A DNA stretch of 64,000 nt from Trachythela sp. YZ-2020 (taxonomy: Eukaryota; Cnidaria; Anthozoa; Malacalcyonacea; Clavulariidae), in contig JADLSH010000358.1 of the NCBI GenBank assembly GCA_016169945.1, positions 2,265,001 to 2,329,000 on the forward strand. Reading direction: 5' to 3'. Shown one piece after another: positions 1 to 10,628 of the stretch. The notes beneath the pieces are model-generated. The model had not been told where the DNA came from, searched no databases, and saw only the letters and a program-made list of their open reading frames with translations. Position 1 is the stretch's first letter, and each line of letters begins with the position of its first letter. A program made the position numbers and the translations under genes.

Positions 1-1004
1 TAAACAAGTTCTTGCAGGTTTTCATGGCGACAAAATAATTGTTTTGTTGAGTGGAAAACACTACGTTTACTTGTTTTGCAAAGCTTTTAACAATAGTGAA
101 TAAAGAATTCTAAGAAATAGTTTAACAGTTAATGGTTATTCTCGGCATAATACGCCACAAGATGCACATGCAAAATTAGCAGATTGACTACCTTACCTTA
201 ATATATTTTAATTCGGGTGATATAATACTAATTCAAATTCGCATGATTCGCCTTAAATGAGATATTTCCGCGCAGTTTTACTTTCGCGCACCTAAAAAAC
301 GGTACAAAACTAGAAAATCGCACTAAAATTATATCTTTTCCATTTTAAAATGATATTTGGAAAATATCCAACCCATTTGAACCGAAAAAGCCCAAGAGAA
401 AGATATGCAGCACAGTTTTTTTATGCATACAGCTGTAACAACGTCAACGAATGCTATACCTAATATATATTTTACGCATAATAATAGTTTGTAATTTGTA
501 TGTCCTACTGTCAGTATTTTGTGTCACGGTGCCAACGTTTGCACACAAATTATTTTTCGCGCTTGTAAAGACAGCAAACTTTTTCGCACGGAATATTTTT
601 CGTTCATTTTTCTATTTTTCACGTGAATGATTTTCAGGAACCTTTTGTGTACCGCCTCTATGAGAATGTGGCATAAATCGTTATTGACACGTTGCTTCAT
701 GTATTATCAATTCCTGTCGGACGTATAATTCGTGCGCCAAAACTAGTTTTCATCTTTTTTTACTTCTATCATTAATTGAAATCGGAATATCACTTTTTTA
801 CGGCTATTGATAAGGCTATTGAGTTGCTGATTTTCCAGGTGGAAATCGTAATCTTGTGGAAAATATTAACGCGAAAATTGCGAGCGGAAATCGTAACGGT
901 ATAGGATTAGTTTTAACCTTGCTGATTATTAAGTATTAAGTCCTAAAGGCAATGCAACACTTTCTCTAACAAAACCTTTATCTAACAAAATGGATAAAAC
1001 TTAG
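1..1004. other. AT-rich non-coding stretch
   Basis: No convincing open frame, RNA gene or repeat boundary is visible. It may hold downstream exons or the 3' flank of the minus-strand gene that follows, because that gene's last codons (around 1010-1020) also resemble a splice donor. Confidence 0.5.
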
Positions 1005-2058
1005 TCAGTTTCTTACTGTAATAGGGTAGTATTCATCAATTTCTATTGGCTCCCCTTCCATGTACCCGTAAATCAAGGACTGAAAGTAGATTGGTAGATC
1101 TATGTCCAACCGGTGATCGTCTGTTGGAATCCGCAATCCTCTGTTACGGAAGCACTTGTTCAGTACTTTTAAGATCGTCCCTGACGTGGAACAGTCCGTG
1201 TTACTCAGAAAAGCTCTACTATTATCAAAGCTAAAGGTTGCACGGATAACAATAATTCCTGTCCGAGTATACATTATAGCACTAGTACTATATATATCCT
1301 ATTCTACTATAGTTTGGCTTTGTAAATTATAATACGCATGCAGGGGTCGCGGAACGGGGGGCAGCTCTGGGGGCATGTGACGCGCTACTTTTTTTCATTG
1401 CCTCTTCTGAAATGAAAGGGTCCTTTTTACTGGTTCGAAAGTGCTTCTTTCCAATCAATGGGTAAAATCCACGTGTTTCTAACTTTTAGATTAGGTAAAA
1501 AAATTGCCTCAAAATGCAGGAAATGGTGTTCCGGATACCTTAGAATACTACCAAAATTTCCCGCGGAGATCCTGTCGGACCACCATAAAATCCTTGTTCC
1601 ATACATTGTATACCATCGGAATATATTTAACCCCCCTTCCAAAAGATGACGCTGGGTATACCACTTATAGGTGCCCAATTTTTTGCTGTGCCCCCCTTAC
1701 CCCTACTTTTGACTGCGACGCATGCTTCATTACAGGAATAGAGCAACATTGTCAAATTACAAGCAGAGTAATAGCGAACCTTACCTTTCGTCTGTATCGT
1801 CCACTCTTTTCATTTTGAAAAGGTGGCCAACCGTTGTACCTTCGTATTTCAAGCAACCGAGAACTGCAACATCAAAATTCGATCTCGGTTGGAAAGCCTC
1901 ACCAGATTTCGAGTACCCTATAACCCCATCTTTGGCAATCAAACATGCCTTCTTCGACGATGTGCTAGTTGAACTATTGCTTTCCACTTGCGAACTCTGA
2001 AGATCTGTTCCAAAATCCTCAACGGACACGTCCATTCTCGATGCTTGCCAATGCTTTT
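1005..2058 (-). CDS. Spliced two-exon gene fragment, function unknown
   Basis: Two minus-strand exons are supported. Exon A is 2058-1785 and exon B is 1230-1005, with a 554-bp intron between them. The donor reads AAAG|GTAAGG and the acceptor CCTTTAG|C. Exon A leaves two codon bases (AG) and exon B supplies the third (C), so the frame continues through a serine. Exon A starts at ATTCAG|AA and is open to 2035, where a Met occurs, so it may be an internal exon. The product is hydrophilic. It has a Ser/Thr-rich stretch, then a segment with the motif FQPRSNF, and it ends in an acidic tail before TGA at 1005. I do not recognise the family. The FQPRSNF patch faintly recalls primase-helicase type proteins, but that is only a guess. 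The final ACA|GTAAGA could be another donor, in which case the gene continues below 1005. Confidence 0.55.
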
Positions 2059-2086
2059 CTGAATATCATTACCAGAGCACGCGTTT

Positions 2087-2200
2087 TTAGTTGTAAGCTG
2101 ACCCGAAATTCCTATCGTTTTGCCACGAGGCCACTACATGTGTCTTTTTATCTTTGCCGACGCGAATTGCGTTTGTCCAGTGTAATTGTTTAAATTCCAT
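2087..2200 (-). CDS. Possible upstream exon of the minus-strand gene
   Basis: A 37-codon ATG-initiated frame with a normal amino-acid mix lies just upstream of exon A. It begins about 10 bases after an AT-rich TATAA-like string. I could not find a donor that joins it in phase to the acceptor at 2059. It is either an independent small ORF, or part of the same gene broken by a mutation or joined by an unseen junction. Confidence 0.25.
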   Translation of the reverse strand: MEFKQLHWTNAIRVGKDKKTHVVASWQNDRNFGSAYN

Positions 2201-2314
2201 TTATAAGATTATTTTTGACAATTCGGCTTGTTTCGCGAGTAATTATTTAAACGATAATAAAGACAAACAATTTGATCCGGGATTAAGGTGTAACATGTTA
2301 ATTACGATTAATTA

Positions 2315-2965
2315 GAGTTGGTGCTAATGTTTCCCACAAGAGCCAGGAAAGGGCTATGAATAGAAACCTAAGACTATGAGTAAGACCTGATACAAGTAAA
2401 ACATATATCAACATAACTTTCATAAGTTGTGAAGCACAGCAGTAGAGTTGCAGGTGCTAGTGGTCCCGGCAAGACAAAAAGCTATGCCAATAATCTATAT
2501 CTAAGTCTTACGAATCAAAATTATGTTGACACAACTTTCACGATATGTGCTGCTTGACCGAATCGGAGGCCTAGATCTAGTAAAAGTGTTATATATACTT
2601 AGACTTGTGCTAGCCGCCAGAGGAAAATCTTTGAACAGAATATTTAAGTCTTTACAAATCCAAATTATATTAACACTTGGCACAACTTTCACGATATGTG
2701 TAGCTTGACCGGATTGGCGGTATACTTAGAATTGGTGGTAGACTGCGCTCCCCGCGAGGAAAAGCTATAAATGAAAAACCTTGGTCCTTAGGCTTAGAAT
2801 TCAAAATTATATTAACAAGACTTTTATAATAAGTGCAAGTTTGACCGGATTGGCGGTGAAAGTGTTATACTTAGAGTTGGTGCTATATAATGTTTCTCAC
2901 AAGTGCCAGGAAAAGGCTATGAATTAATAGAAACCTAAGACTAAGACCGGCTATCTTTAAAACAG
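2315..2965. repeat. Tandem repeat block, ~150-bp unit (block 1)
   Basis: At least three diverged units share the order: attatattaacacaacttt, acgatatgtgc, ttgaccggattggcgg, tatacttagagttggtgcta, gaggaaaagct, atgaatagaaaacc. The ttgaccg core recurs near 2552, 2705 and 2850. The same units return at 5870-6262, on the other side of LINE A. Confidence 0.7.
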
Positions 2966-3284
2966 GGAACGGGCACTCGTGGAAGGGGGAATGGGGATAA
3001 AACAGGGACTGGATTAAAGTGTACACTAAACAGTGATAAACTAAAAAGTGTGTGGTTTCCTTAGCCGCAATATAATTATGTGTGAGGTATTCTATCTTTT
3101 AAAAAAGTGAGGTGTTATTTTCATGTGAGCGATCCTTTTACGTCATGTTGCTTCCTATTTTGCGTCCAGCCTAGCCATACTTGTACCTCTATATATTTCT
3201 TACTGCGCGCGTGATTTCATTCGCGTATGATTTTAGCTATTTAAACAGCAAGACTACAAGAAAGCAAATGGTATGATTTCCATG

Positions 3285-3395
3285 AACGCGTCCTGTTCAC
3301 TGACCTATACTAAATGGACTGAGCGCGCAATCTATTTTATCAGGAGCTCGGTATCCTCACCACTGCTCACGTCATATAGGTCTTTGCTCTCATGC
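3285..3395 (+). repeat. Left arm of an inverted-repeat pair
   Basis: The string ctgacctatactaaatgg and, ~60 bases on, ctcacgtcatataggtct reappear in reverse complement at 5745-5832. LINE A lies between the two arms. They look like the ends of a foldback or TIR element that received LINE A. Confidence 0.55.
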
Positions 3396-3795
3396 GTAAA
3401 TTCGCTGACTTACAAATGCGTTGATGAACGGCTCGGTTCTATATTTTTATATGTTTCAAAAAAATTGTTAATTTTGTGTTTTTGAGGCGAGAAATTGCTG
3501 CGAACTCATTGTAGAAAGTAAGTCAGTTTATACTAAATGTGATCTTTTTGAAATTGGCGGGCTGTCAAGTATGTTTTCAACTCTCAATTAAAGCCATGTA
3601 CATGCTCAGAAAAAAATCTGAAATAGCCGTAGAAAACTCCACAAAAACAGTCTTTTACTCAGTATAATACCAGGAAAGATTGTCGGCAAAAAAATTTCAT
3701 GTCAACAGAAGGTTAATACTTACATAACACGACAAATTTTATGGAAAAACTATAGCATAAATACCAGCAATCATCGATGGCCCGAAGCTCTTGTT

Positions 3796-3797
<2 letters not shown>
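3396..3797. other. Non-coding interval between IR arm and LINE A
   Basis: AT-rich with no coding or structural signal that I can support. Confidence 0.4.
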
Positions 3798-3834
<37 letters not shown>

Positions 3835-5590
3835 AAACTTTATTTAATGACGCTGGCCTCGTCAACGGTTAGTTGATTTCCACGAGGGGCGTCAAACAAT
3901 TAAAAATTACAAGAAAAAAATAATAGAAAGCTATTTACAAGATATTTACATAAATATATATACAATAGTACATAAGTAATATTTTGGTGTGACCCATGGA
4001 TTGCAAAGTATTACAGTACAGGTGCCCGGTTAATACTCTGTTTCAATAAATTCTTAAAAGAGTAAATTGATTCGGCTAGTTTTGTATCGAGGGGAAGACT
4101 ATTCCAAAGTTTAGCCCCGCTATATTTAAACTTTTTTTAAGAAATTCTCTTTTTGGCTTAGCAAGGGCTAAATCAGTGTGACCATTTCTGAGGTCATAAT
4201 TGGTTTGGATCAGATTTCTTCTGATCAATGTCTCTTTCAAATTAGGTCCAGTATAATCATTCAAGAATTTGTACAACAGTATAGATTTAGTTGTACATCG
4301 CCTTGTATCCAAATTTACCCAAGCAAGAGATCGAAGAACATCAGCAGATCTGGTCTCGTAGCTCGTGCCAGCTATAAAACTTTTGGAGTTTGTCTTTCAA
4401 TTGTTTGTCGCAAACTCCATATAATGGAGAACAGTAATCAAAGTAGGGTTGTATCAACGCACGATAAATTGCTTGCAGGGTGTTTGTAGGAAGATAAGGT
4501 TTCATGCGTTTCATAATTCCTATGCCAGCCCCAACTTTCTTACAAATTGTTTCAATATATATGTTCATTCCAGCTAAGATTTTCGTCTAGGGCAACGCCA
4601 AGACATGTGAATGAACTAACTCGTGTCTCGTGGTATGGGTTGATCATTTAGCATTACAGGAAGATCACAATTCATAGCATTAATTTTATGCTTTGACCCG
4701 ATGTACATTAGTTTGGTCTTAGTTGGATGAACACGCAGCTTGTTTCTACAAAGCCATTCACCGATTTTTTTCAAATACTAATTAAGATTTTCGGTAAGTT
4801 CCATTAGGTTATTACCGGTTGAAGAAATTTGAGTATCGTCGGCATAGAGATAAGGCGTCGTTTTGTTGAGGCAATCCGGAAGATCATTAATGTAAAGTAA
4901 AAACAATAAAGGACCAAGAATCGATCCTTGCGGAACACAGCAAACAATCTTTTTTGAGGATGACATTTTCCATTAACAATACAAACTTGCTCTCTATTTT
5001 GTTAGATAAGATTCAAACCAACCCAACTCAACATTAGTTATTCCGAATTGGTATTTCAACTTGTGCAAAAGGATTTTGTGATTACTTGAGTCAAAGGCTT
5101 TCCGAATGTCAAGAAAAACAGCACCATTCAACTGACCATTATCCATATTTTCATAAAATGTAACGCACATCTCAATAAGAGTGGTAAGAGTAGAGTGTTT
5201 TGGACGAAAACCATGTTGGTGTTTAGACAAGAGCGAATTATCATTGAGAAATTTATAGATCTGGTTCAAAACAGATCTCTCTAATATTTTATTCACAATC
5301 GGTAGTATTGACATTGGACGGTAATTTCCGCATTTTTGCCTATCATCAGATTTAAAAATTGGTAATACCCAGGCCTTTTTCCATTCGTCCACATACACTC
5401 CCTTTTTGATCGAAAGATTGAATATCCACGTTAATGATGGACCAATAATACGTGTATAAAAATCCAATAATCGTGTATAAAAACATACCGAAGCCATCGT
5501 TTTATTTAAGATTAAAATGTTTGTTTTCAAACTTGCAACAGGAAAATATACACCTATTTTGGAAAAGGTTGTTCTCAACTCGAGGGTAGT
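3798..5590 (-). mobile_element. LINE A: 5'-truncated non-LTR retrotransposon
   Basis: A minus-strand reverse transcriptase runs from about 5578 down to about 4020. Visible blocks in order are the NYRPMSILP region, the GFRPKHST block, motif A (VFLDIRKAFD), motif B ([12 protein letters not shown]), motif C (LYADDTQ, with the catalytic YADD intact) and the C-terminal PYFDYCSPL block. It resembles the jockey/CR1/L2 group of non-LTR elements. The frame is broken near 4970, 4760, 4570 and 4320, so it is dead. The endonuclease half is missing. The 3' end is complete: a stem-loop (GACGCCCCTCGT against ACGAGGCCAGCGTC), AATAAAG, then a (TAG)n tail on the plus strand at 3798-3834. Confidence 0.9.
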
Positions 5591-5744
5591 AAATATTTAC
5601 CAAAAACAGCAAAGTTTGCAAAAAAAAATAACACAGAATTGAAAAAAAAATAAAAACAAACTTCGTTAAATTTCAAAAGCACAAACTCGCCCGCGAGCAC
5701 AAATAACATTAGGAAAATATCGGTATGCGGTAATTTTCATCGAT

Positions 5745-5835
5745 GCGAGGACCTATATGACGTCAGCAACGGTGAGAACACTTTTTGATCTCGAGCACTC
5801 AGGCCATTTAGTATAGGTCAGTGGTCCTGTTACTT
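5745..5835 (-). repeat. Right arm of the inverted-repeat pair
   Basis: Reverse complement of 3285-3395, sharing acctatatgacgt and ccatttagtataggtcagtg. It lies just outside the 5' truncation point of LINE A. Confidence 0.55.
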
Positions 5836-5869
5836 GTCGACTTACCACGAAATATATTTAATCAATGAT

Positions 5870-6262
5870 GCTAGTAAAAGTGTTATATATACTTAGACTA
5901 GTGAGCCGCAAGAGGAAAATCTTTGAATAGAAAATCCGTTACAAATCAAAAATTAAATTAACACAACTTTCGCGATATTTGCTGCTTCACCGGATTGGCG
6001 GCCTAGAGTGTTACACACTTAGAGTTAATTGGTGCTAGTGCTCCCCGAAAGAGGAAAAACTATGAATAGAAAACCTGAGACTAAGTCGTTACAAATCAAA
6101 ATTATATTAACACAACTTTCACGACATGTGCAGCTTGACCGGATTGGCGGTATACTTACAATTGGTGCTAGACGTGCGCTCCCCGCGAGAGGAAAAGCTC
6201 TGAATGAAAAACTTTAGTCCATATAGGAGTCAAAATTATATTAACACAATTTTCACAATCGA
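5870..6262. repeat. Tandem repeat block, ~150-bp unit (block 2)
   Basis: Same unit as the block at 2315-2965, in the same orientation. It includes ccggattggcgg near 5992 and 6140 and gaggaaaagct near 6191. The two blocks were probably one array before the insertion between them. Confidence 0.65.
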
Positions 6263-6640
6263 TATAAAAAACTTCACCGGTCAGTTGGCGCGGTGCTCTT
6301 TATATAAAAGTTTAGGGGTAGAAAATGTATCTTATTTCAATCACATACAAACAAGGTCACTCGAAAGGCTTGGCAATGGAACAATTGGCCCCAGCTAAAT
6401 GGAAGCACGAATATTAATTAGGTGAAACAGACAAAGAAATAACTTATTTAACACAGTTTTGTTGAGAGCCTCTGGAACCAGTGTGGCACTGGATTATGAA
6501 AACCAAAGCACAATCAAACGGCTAACAACCTTAAGAGAATTTACGACTACTGTCCCATGAACACGTCCATATTAAGAGCCTTTAGAGATCAATGTATTTC
6601 ACTCATCGGCATTATGATTTTTTGTCTTTGTAGGTTACTC
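6263..6640. other. Non-coding interval before the transposase-OTU gene
   Basis: No coding signal. A pyrimidine-rich acceptor (gattttttgtctttgtag) ends it and opens the coding region at about 6645, so this is probably intron or 5' sequence of that gene. Confidence 0.4.
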
Positions 6641-7606
6641 TAAATATTGGGATTACAAGACAAACAGACAATGCATGGTGTAAGCAGTACAACTCCCTAT
6701 TTATTGTCCTAAACGAAAGAAAGGAAGTTGTATGCTGGCAGTTGCAAAAAAGGAAAAGTTTGACGTTGTTAAAGACCTCCTGTCTAACCTGCACGAACGC
6801 CTCGTGAAATACGGAACAAATATCAACAACTTCGTTATTGGCAATTGTTGTAAATGGAGACAAAAATTGAAGGACGTTTTCGGAGAGCATCTTTCTGCTC
6901 AACTTGATCTTTTTCACGCTGTTCAAAGACAGACTTCTACAATGAATAAACGACATGCGTTATTCCGTTCCGGTGTTGAAGAGCTGAAATTGGTTCTTCG
7001 CGAAAAAAATGACATTGGAGTACAAAGAATTAACCCAACTCCTAATGCAACAACTTTACGAAATAATCTGATTTGTTTTGCAACAAAATGGAAACATATG
7101 AGTGAGGTAGCGGCAGAAAAAGAAAGTCTATTTAGAGAGAACTTTGATGATCACGTTGCAAATTTACTACAGCATATTGATCTTGGATGTCTTTCTTGTA
7201 TTCTTCCCGGACATAGTACAAGTACAAATGAAAGTTTGCATGAGAAACTAAACGACCTTTTTGCCGGAGCAAAGATGGGTCCACAGCTTGCTTTTGCATT
7301 GCTCACGATATTTTTTTATTCCTGGAACTCGAAACGAACAAACAAGATTAAAAACATGCAAGTCGTAATTCCAATCTCTAAAAACATCTCGGAGATATCT
7401 AAAAAATCCGCAACGGATGTTACAATGGACAAATGCTCGAATACAGTTTCAAATGAACGTTTTGGTATCGGAGTATCTGCAATTGATAGTTCTTGGACAA
7501 GTGGTGCCAACGACGCCAACATTGGAGCCACTGAACATATTCGTAAAATTGTGGATGAAGTGCTGAGAAAATTGGGCTTTCTCAAGAATACACCAAATTT
7601 GTGTAT

Positions 7607-8140
7607 GCCTAACTGTTCGTATGATATATTTTTAAGTCCATCAATTGTATCTCAGGTATACGTATGGATCAACCATACGTATGGATCAACCGATATTTGT
7701 GTATGCCTACTGTTCGTATGATATATTTTTAAGTCCATCAATAGACAATTTGCATTATAGAATAAATTTTGTTCTAGGCAAGGAAAAGGGAAACAATCAA
7801 AACAGCTACAAAGACCATAATAAGATTAGTAAAATTGCAAGGTTTGGTTGCGAAATGTTGTAAAATGCGGAAAATATAGCCTTGCAAAGTTTGGAAAATA
7901 TAGCCTACCACATTTCCTTTACAACATTTCGCAACCAAACTTTGCAATTTTACTAATTTTAGTGTGTTCTTTCCGGCAATATACTTTTTCTTGCCTAGAT
8001 AAAAAATTAGTCTATAATGCAAATTGTCTATTGTATCTCAGGTATACGTATGGATCAACCATACGTATGGATCAACCATACGTATGGATCAACCATACGT
8101 ATGGATCAACCGAGCTGCCAAAACGTATGGATCAACCGTC
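7607..8140 (+). repeat. Local duplication and 17-bp minisatellite
   Basis: The segment tgttcgtatgatatattttt-aagtccatcaa occurs at 7614 and again at 7711. Between and after these runs an array of cgtatggatcaaccata (17 bp): two units near 7662-7690 and four or more at 8046-8115, with one further half unit. It is translated in frame across part of the fusion gene. Confidence 0.8.
7743..8029. mobile_element. 287-bp foldback MITE
   Basis: The ends are perfect inverted repeats (agacaatttgcattata against tataatgcaaattgtct), and the inner arms also pair (ggttgcgaaatgttgtaaa against tttacaacatttcgcaacc). It sits in one of the two local duplicates. The other duplicate at 7634-7650 is the empty site and shows that the insertion duplicated AT. 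Confidence 0.85.
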
Positions 8141-9239
8141 AGCAACACGAGTCCTACGAATGAGAAATTGAACTCCTTAGTCGCAGGGTATGGCTTTGAA
8201 GTTCCCAAAGACGGGGACTGTCTTTTTTCGTCCATAGGACTTGCAGTTCAGCCGTTGACCTCCAATCCAGTTGACGAACGAGATGGTTTTTGGGAACATT
8301 TCAGCACATTAGGGTTTTCTCCAAATCAAAGTCGCCACGAGATAAATATTCAACTTAGGAAGTTAATGGTCGACGAGTGGAAGCAAAAACACGTTGTTTT
8401 ACAAGGAAAAACTGACCACACGATTACAAGATATTTTTGTGCAAGAAATGCAGAAGTACCGTAATCATGGGGAGTACTGCGGTGAAATTGGTGACTTAAT
8501 GGTTCAAACCTTGGTAAACATTTTGAAGGTCCCGATAGTGATTTTCACGTCTATTGAAAACTTTCCAGTACTAACCTTGTACCCAACGACTGGCTACGAA
8601 AATTTCAATGTTGTAATCTATTTGGCATATGATAATTCTGGTAGCGGTCACTACGATGGTGTGGTGGAGAAGACAACTGACTCTGGAGAAAAGGCGAAAG
8701 AAAGGGAAGGAAAACGATCGTGTTCTTGTGGAAAGAATTCCAAAACTGGCGAGAATCATTGTCAGCAAAAGATTCGATACTCGTCAAGATGTCCATGCCT
8801 TAACTCCAAGAACGGATGCACGAAACTTGTCGGTGTAGGAATTGCGGGAATGGGTTTGGAAAAAGAAGCGAAGTTTTTAATGATCACGGAGAGTCAAAAA
8901 CACGAAAGAGGAAAGTTCAAGCGATGGGAGGTGATCGTCTTTCCGGAGATGAGTACATGGATAAAGTTGGAGAACAAATTAAATTTGGGAGATGGACTGA
9001 CGTGGAAACCATTCTGCTCTTAGATGTAATGACACAGGTAGGAGAAGATAACGTCGAAACAATTTGTTCAACTTACAATCAAGCCCGATGTGAAGCCAAA
9101 TTATTTGAAATACAATGCAGCAAGAAAGAAACTAAACAAATAGCCAATAAGATAAAACATTACTGGGAAAAGAAAAAAGTAGCGCTATTGCAGCTGGAGC
9201 AACAGCTTTACTCTTATATTAATATGAATGGATAATAAT

Positions 9240-9850
9240 GACGTAGGTGCAACTGGTCATGTTGATATCTGCACATGGGAGTTTTTGTATGCGGATGCAA
9301 ACTTGTGAATTTTTAGCAATCATTCCGAACTTTTCTGGCATTAGGAATTGTGATAAAATATCACCAATAAAACCAGAACTATACTTTTCTGGTGTGATGA
9401 AAGACCTTTGCTGGAGATGTGAAACTCCTATGGCTAAAGTATTGAATTTATATATATACATATATTATATAATTATATTTTCAATAAGTGAAAATTAGTG
9501 TAAACCAATTTCCATAACTTGGACGGGTTGCAAAATTGATGTTGCCACCTTAAGTTACCCCAGAACACAAACCATTGGCTATTTTGATCAGTCAAATAGC
9601 AATGTAATGGCATGATATGATAGTTATTCCATCCAATATAAGAGCCTGAAACCTCCCTTCACGCTAACATAGTAATACTACAAAATATAGTGGGGGACAT
9701 TTTTTTGGGGACACCCTGTATAACTGCAAAGTTCGTATACAGTAAGTAGGTACTGCACCTTGCTAATCATTACACAACACCCTATAAGACCAATAATTAT
9801 GGGAACCACTGAGTATTTTCATAAAATACACAAATTCTCATGCCCAGGCT
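9240..9850. other. Non-coding interval
   Basis: No supported gene. The string ggggacaccctgtat near 9708 resembles the terminus of a small DNA transposon, but no partner end was found. Confidence 0.35.
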
Positions 9851-9854
9851 GCTC

Positions 9855-10300
9855 TAAATCATGGCCTAGGAAAAACAGACAGATGCCTCCACACAAGACT
9901 TAACGAGCAGGGTACAACCACCAGATCAGTGGCTACAACTAACAAATCAAAGATTTAAAACATACCAACACTTTATCTACCTATGAAACTCAACTTAGAC
10001 GAACATATGCTGAAAAAGAAAACACCGGTGAACAGTTTGACATGACACTATTCCTACTCAACAACTCTACCGTCCTGGAAAAGGCTAAACACTGGTCAGT
10101 TTTACTATTCAAAGTAGCACTCGCCATTCACAGACAAAAACGGAACTCAATCATGGCATCAAAGTATCCCGAGAACAATCGGATTTCTATTGACAGATCA
10201 TCTAACATCAGACAAAAGAGAGCTGACTGTAAATATATAAAGCACTGTTTAGCTTCTATTATTTTCCATTCCTGCATGATAATGACTAAAATATAGTCGA
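9855..10300 (+). pseudogene. Possible GIY-YIG retroelement relic (Penelope-like?)
   Basis: One frame reads GKTDRCLHTRLNEQ, resembling the GIY-YIG block G-x-T-x-R-x-L-x-T-R-x-x-E. A second frame ~200 bases on reads HWSVLLFKVALAIHRQKRNS, resembling the conserved C-terminal helix of such endonucleases. Frames are broken. The hairpin at 10415-10500, often found near such ends, supports the reading weakly. Confidence 0.3.
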
Positions 10301-10414
10301 ACCGTAGAAATAGAAAAAATGTTTCTATATTCGGAGTTACCGATGTTGTGCACCCTGTAAGGGCGTCAGTGTCTTTAGTTCAAATACGGCGGTTGACTGA
10401 AAAATACAATAAGA

Positions 10415-10500
10415 ACTTCGACGTTTCGAGCGAAGGCCCTTCGTCGTACTAACTTCCAGACGAAGGGTCTTCGCTCGAAACGTCCAACCGCCGTATTTGC
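10415..10500. repeat. Inverted-repeat hairpin
   Basis: aaatacggcggttg and gacgtttcgagcgaaggccc pair with gggtcttcgctcgaaacgtc and caaccgccgtattt further along. The stem is interrupted by about 25 extra bases on the left. Confidence 0.7.
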
Positions 10501-10550
10501 TATGCTCTATCCACACTGCCGCCGCACGTTCGAGATCTTTAGTTCAAACC

Positions 10551-10628
10551 GTCTATAATCTATATAGACTATATAGTATCTAATAGTGTTTATAGTGTCT
10601 ATAGTACCTATATATAGTGTCTATATGT
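10551..10628. repeat. ctatagt-type satellite, short block
   Basis: Irregular copies of the 9-bp motif (tctatagtg/tatctatag) that forms the large arrays at 18477-21500. It abuts the 5' edge of Gypsy-1, and the same satellite family lies beyond its 3' end. Confidence 0.7.

Larger units (their letters stand above)
6645..9235 (+). pseudogene. Decayed transposase-OTU-CXC-SANT fusion protein
   Basis: Plus-strand coding starts at a strong splice acceptor (~6644) with a block reading ITRQTDNAWCKQYNS and VLNERKEVV. After an A-run frameshift near 6745 it continues to 7630 with CCKWRQKLKDVFG, LDLFHAVQRQT and NESLHEKLN. I know this layout as a widespread animal DDE-type transposase-like family. The position before NCC, usually Asp as I recall, is Gly here. 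An OTU cysteine-protease domain follows (8160-8700): KDGDCLFSSI holds the catalytic Asp and Cys, GELGD is represented by GEIGD, and GHYDG holds the His. Next is a Cys-rich CXC motif (CSCGKN, RCPCL, CRCRNCGN), then a SANT/Myb-like segment (FGRWTDVETILLLDVM) ending at 9235. Frameshifts lie near 6745, 8400-8440 and 8825. A 17-bp minisatellite and a MITE sit between transposase and OTU parts. Confidence 0.75.

Noticed and set aside
1427..1818. ORFs on both strands at 1427-1818
   Set aside because: They fall in the intron of the spliced minus-strand gene and overlap each other; no motif.
2087..2200. Confident first exon for the left-edge gene
   Set aside because: The only plausible donor (TTCGG|GTCAGC) would join out of phase to the acceptor at 2059.
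9219..9498. Overlapping ORFs on both strands after the SANT-like domain
   Set aside because: Neither strand shows a motif; possible 3' sequence of the fusion gene only.
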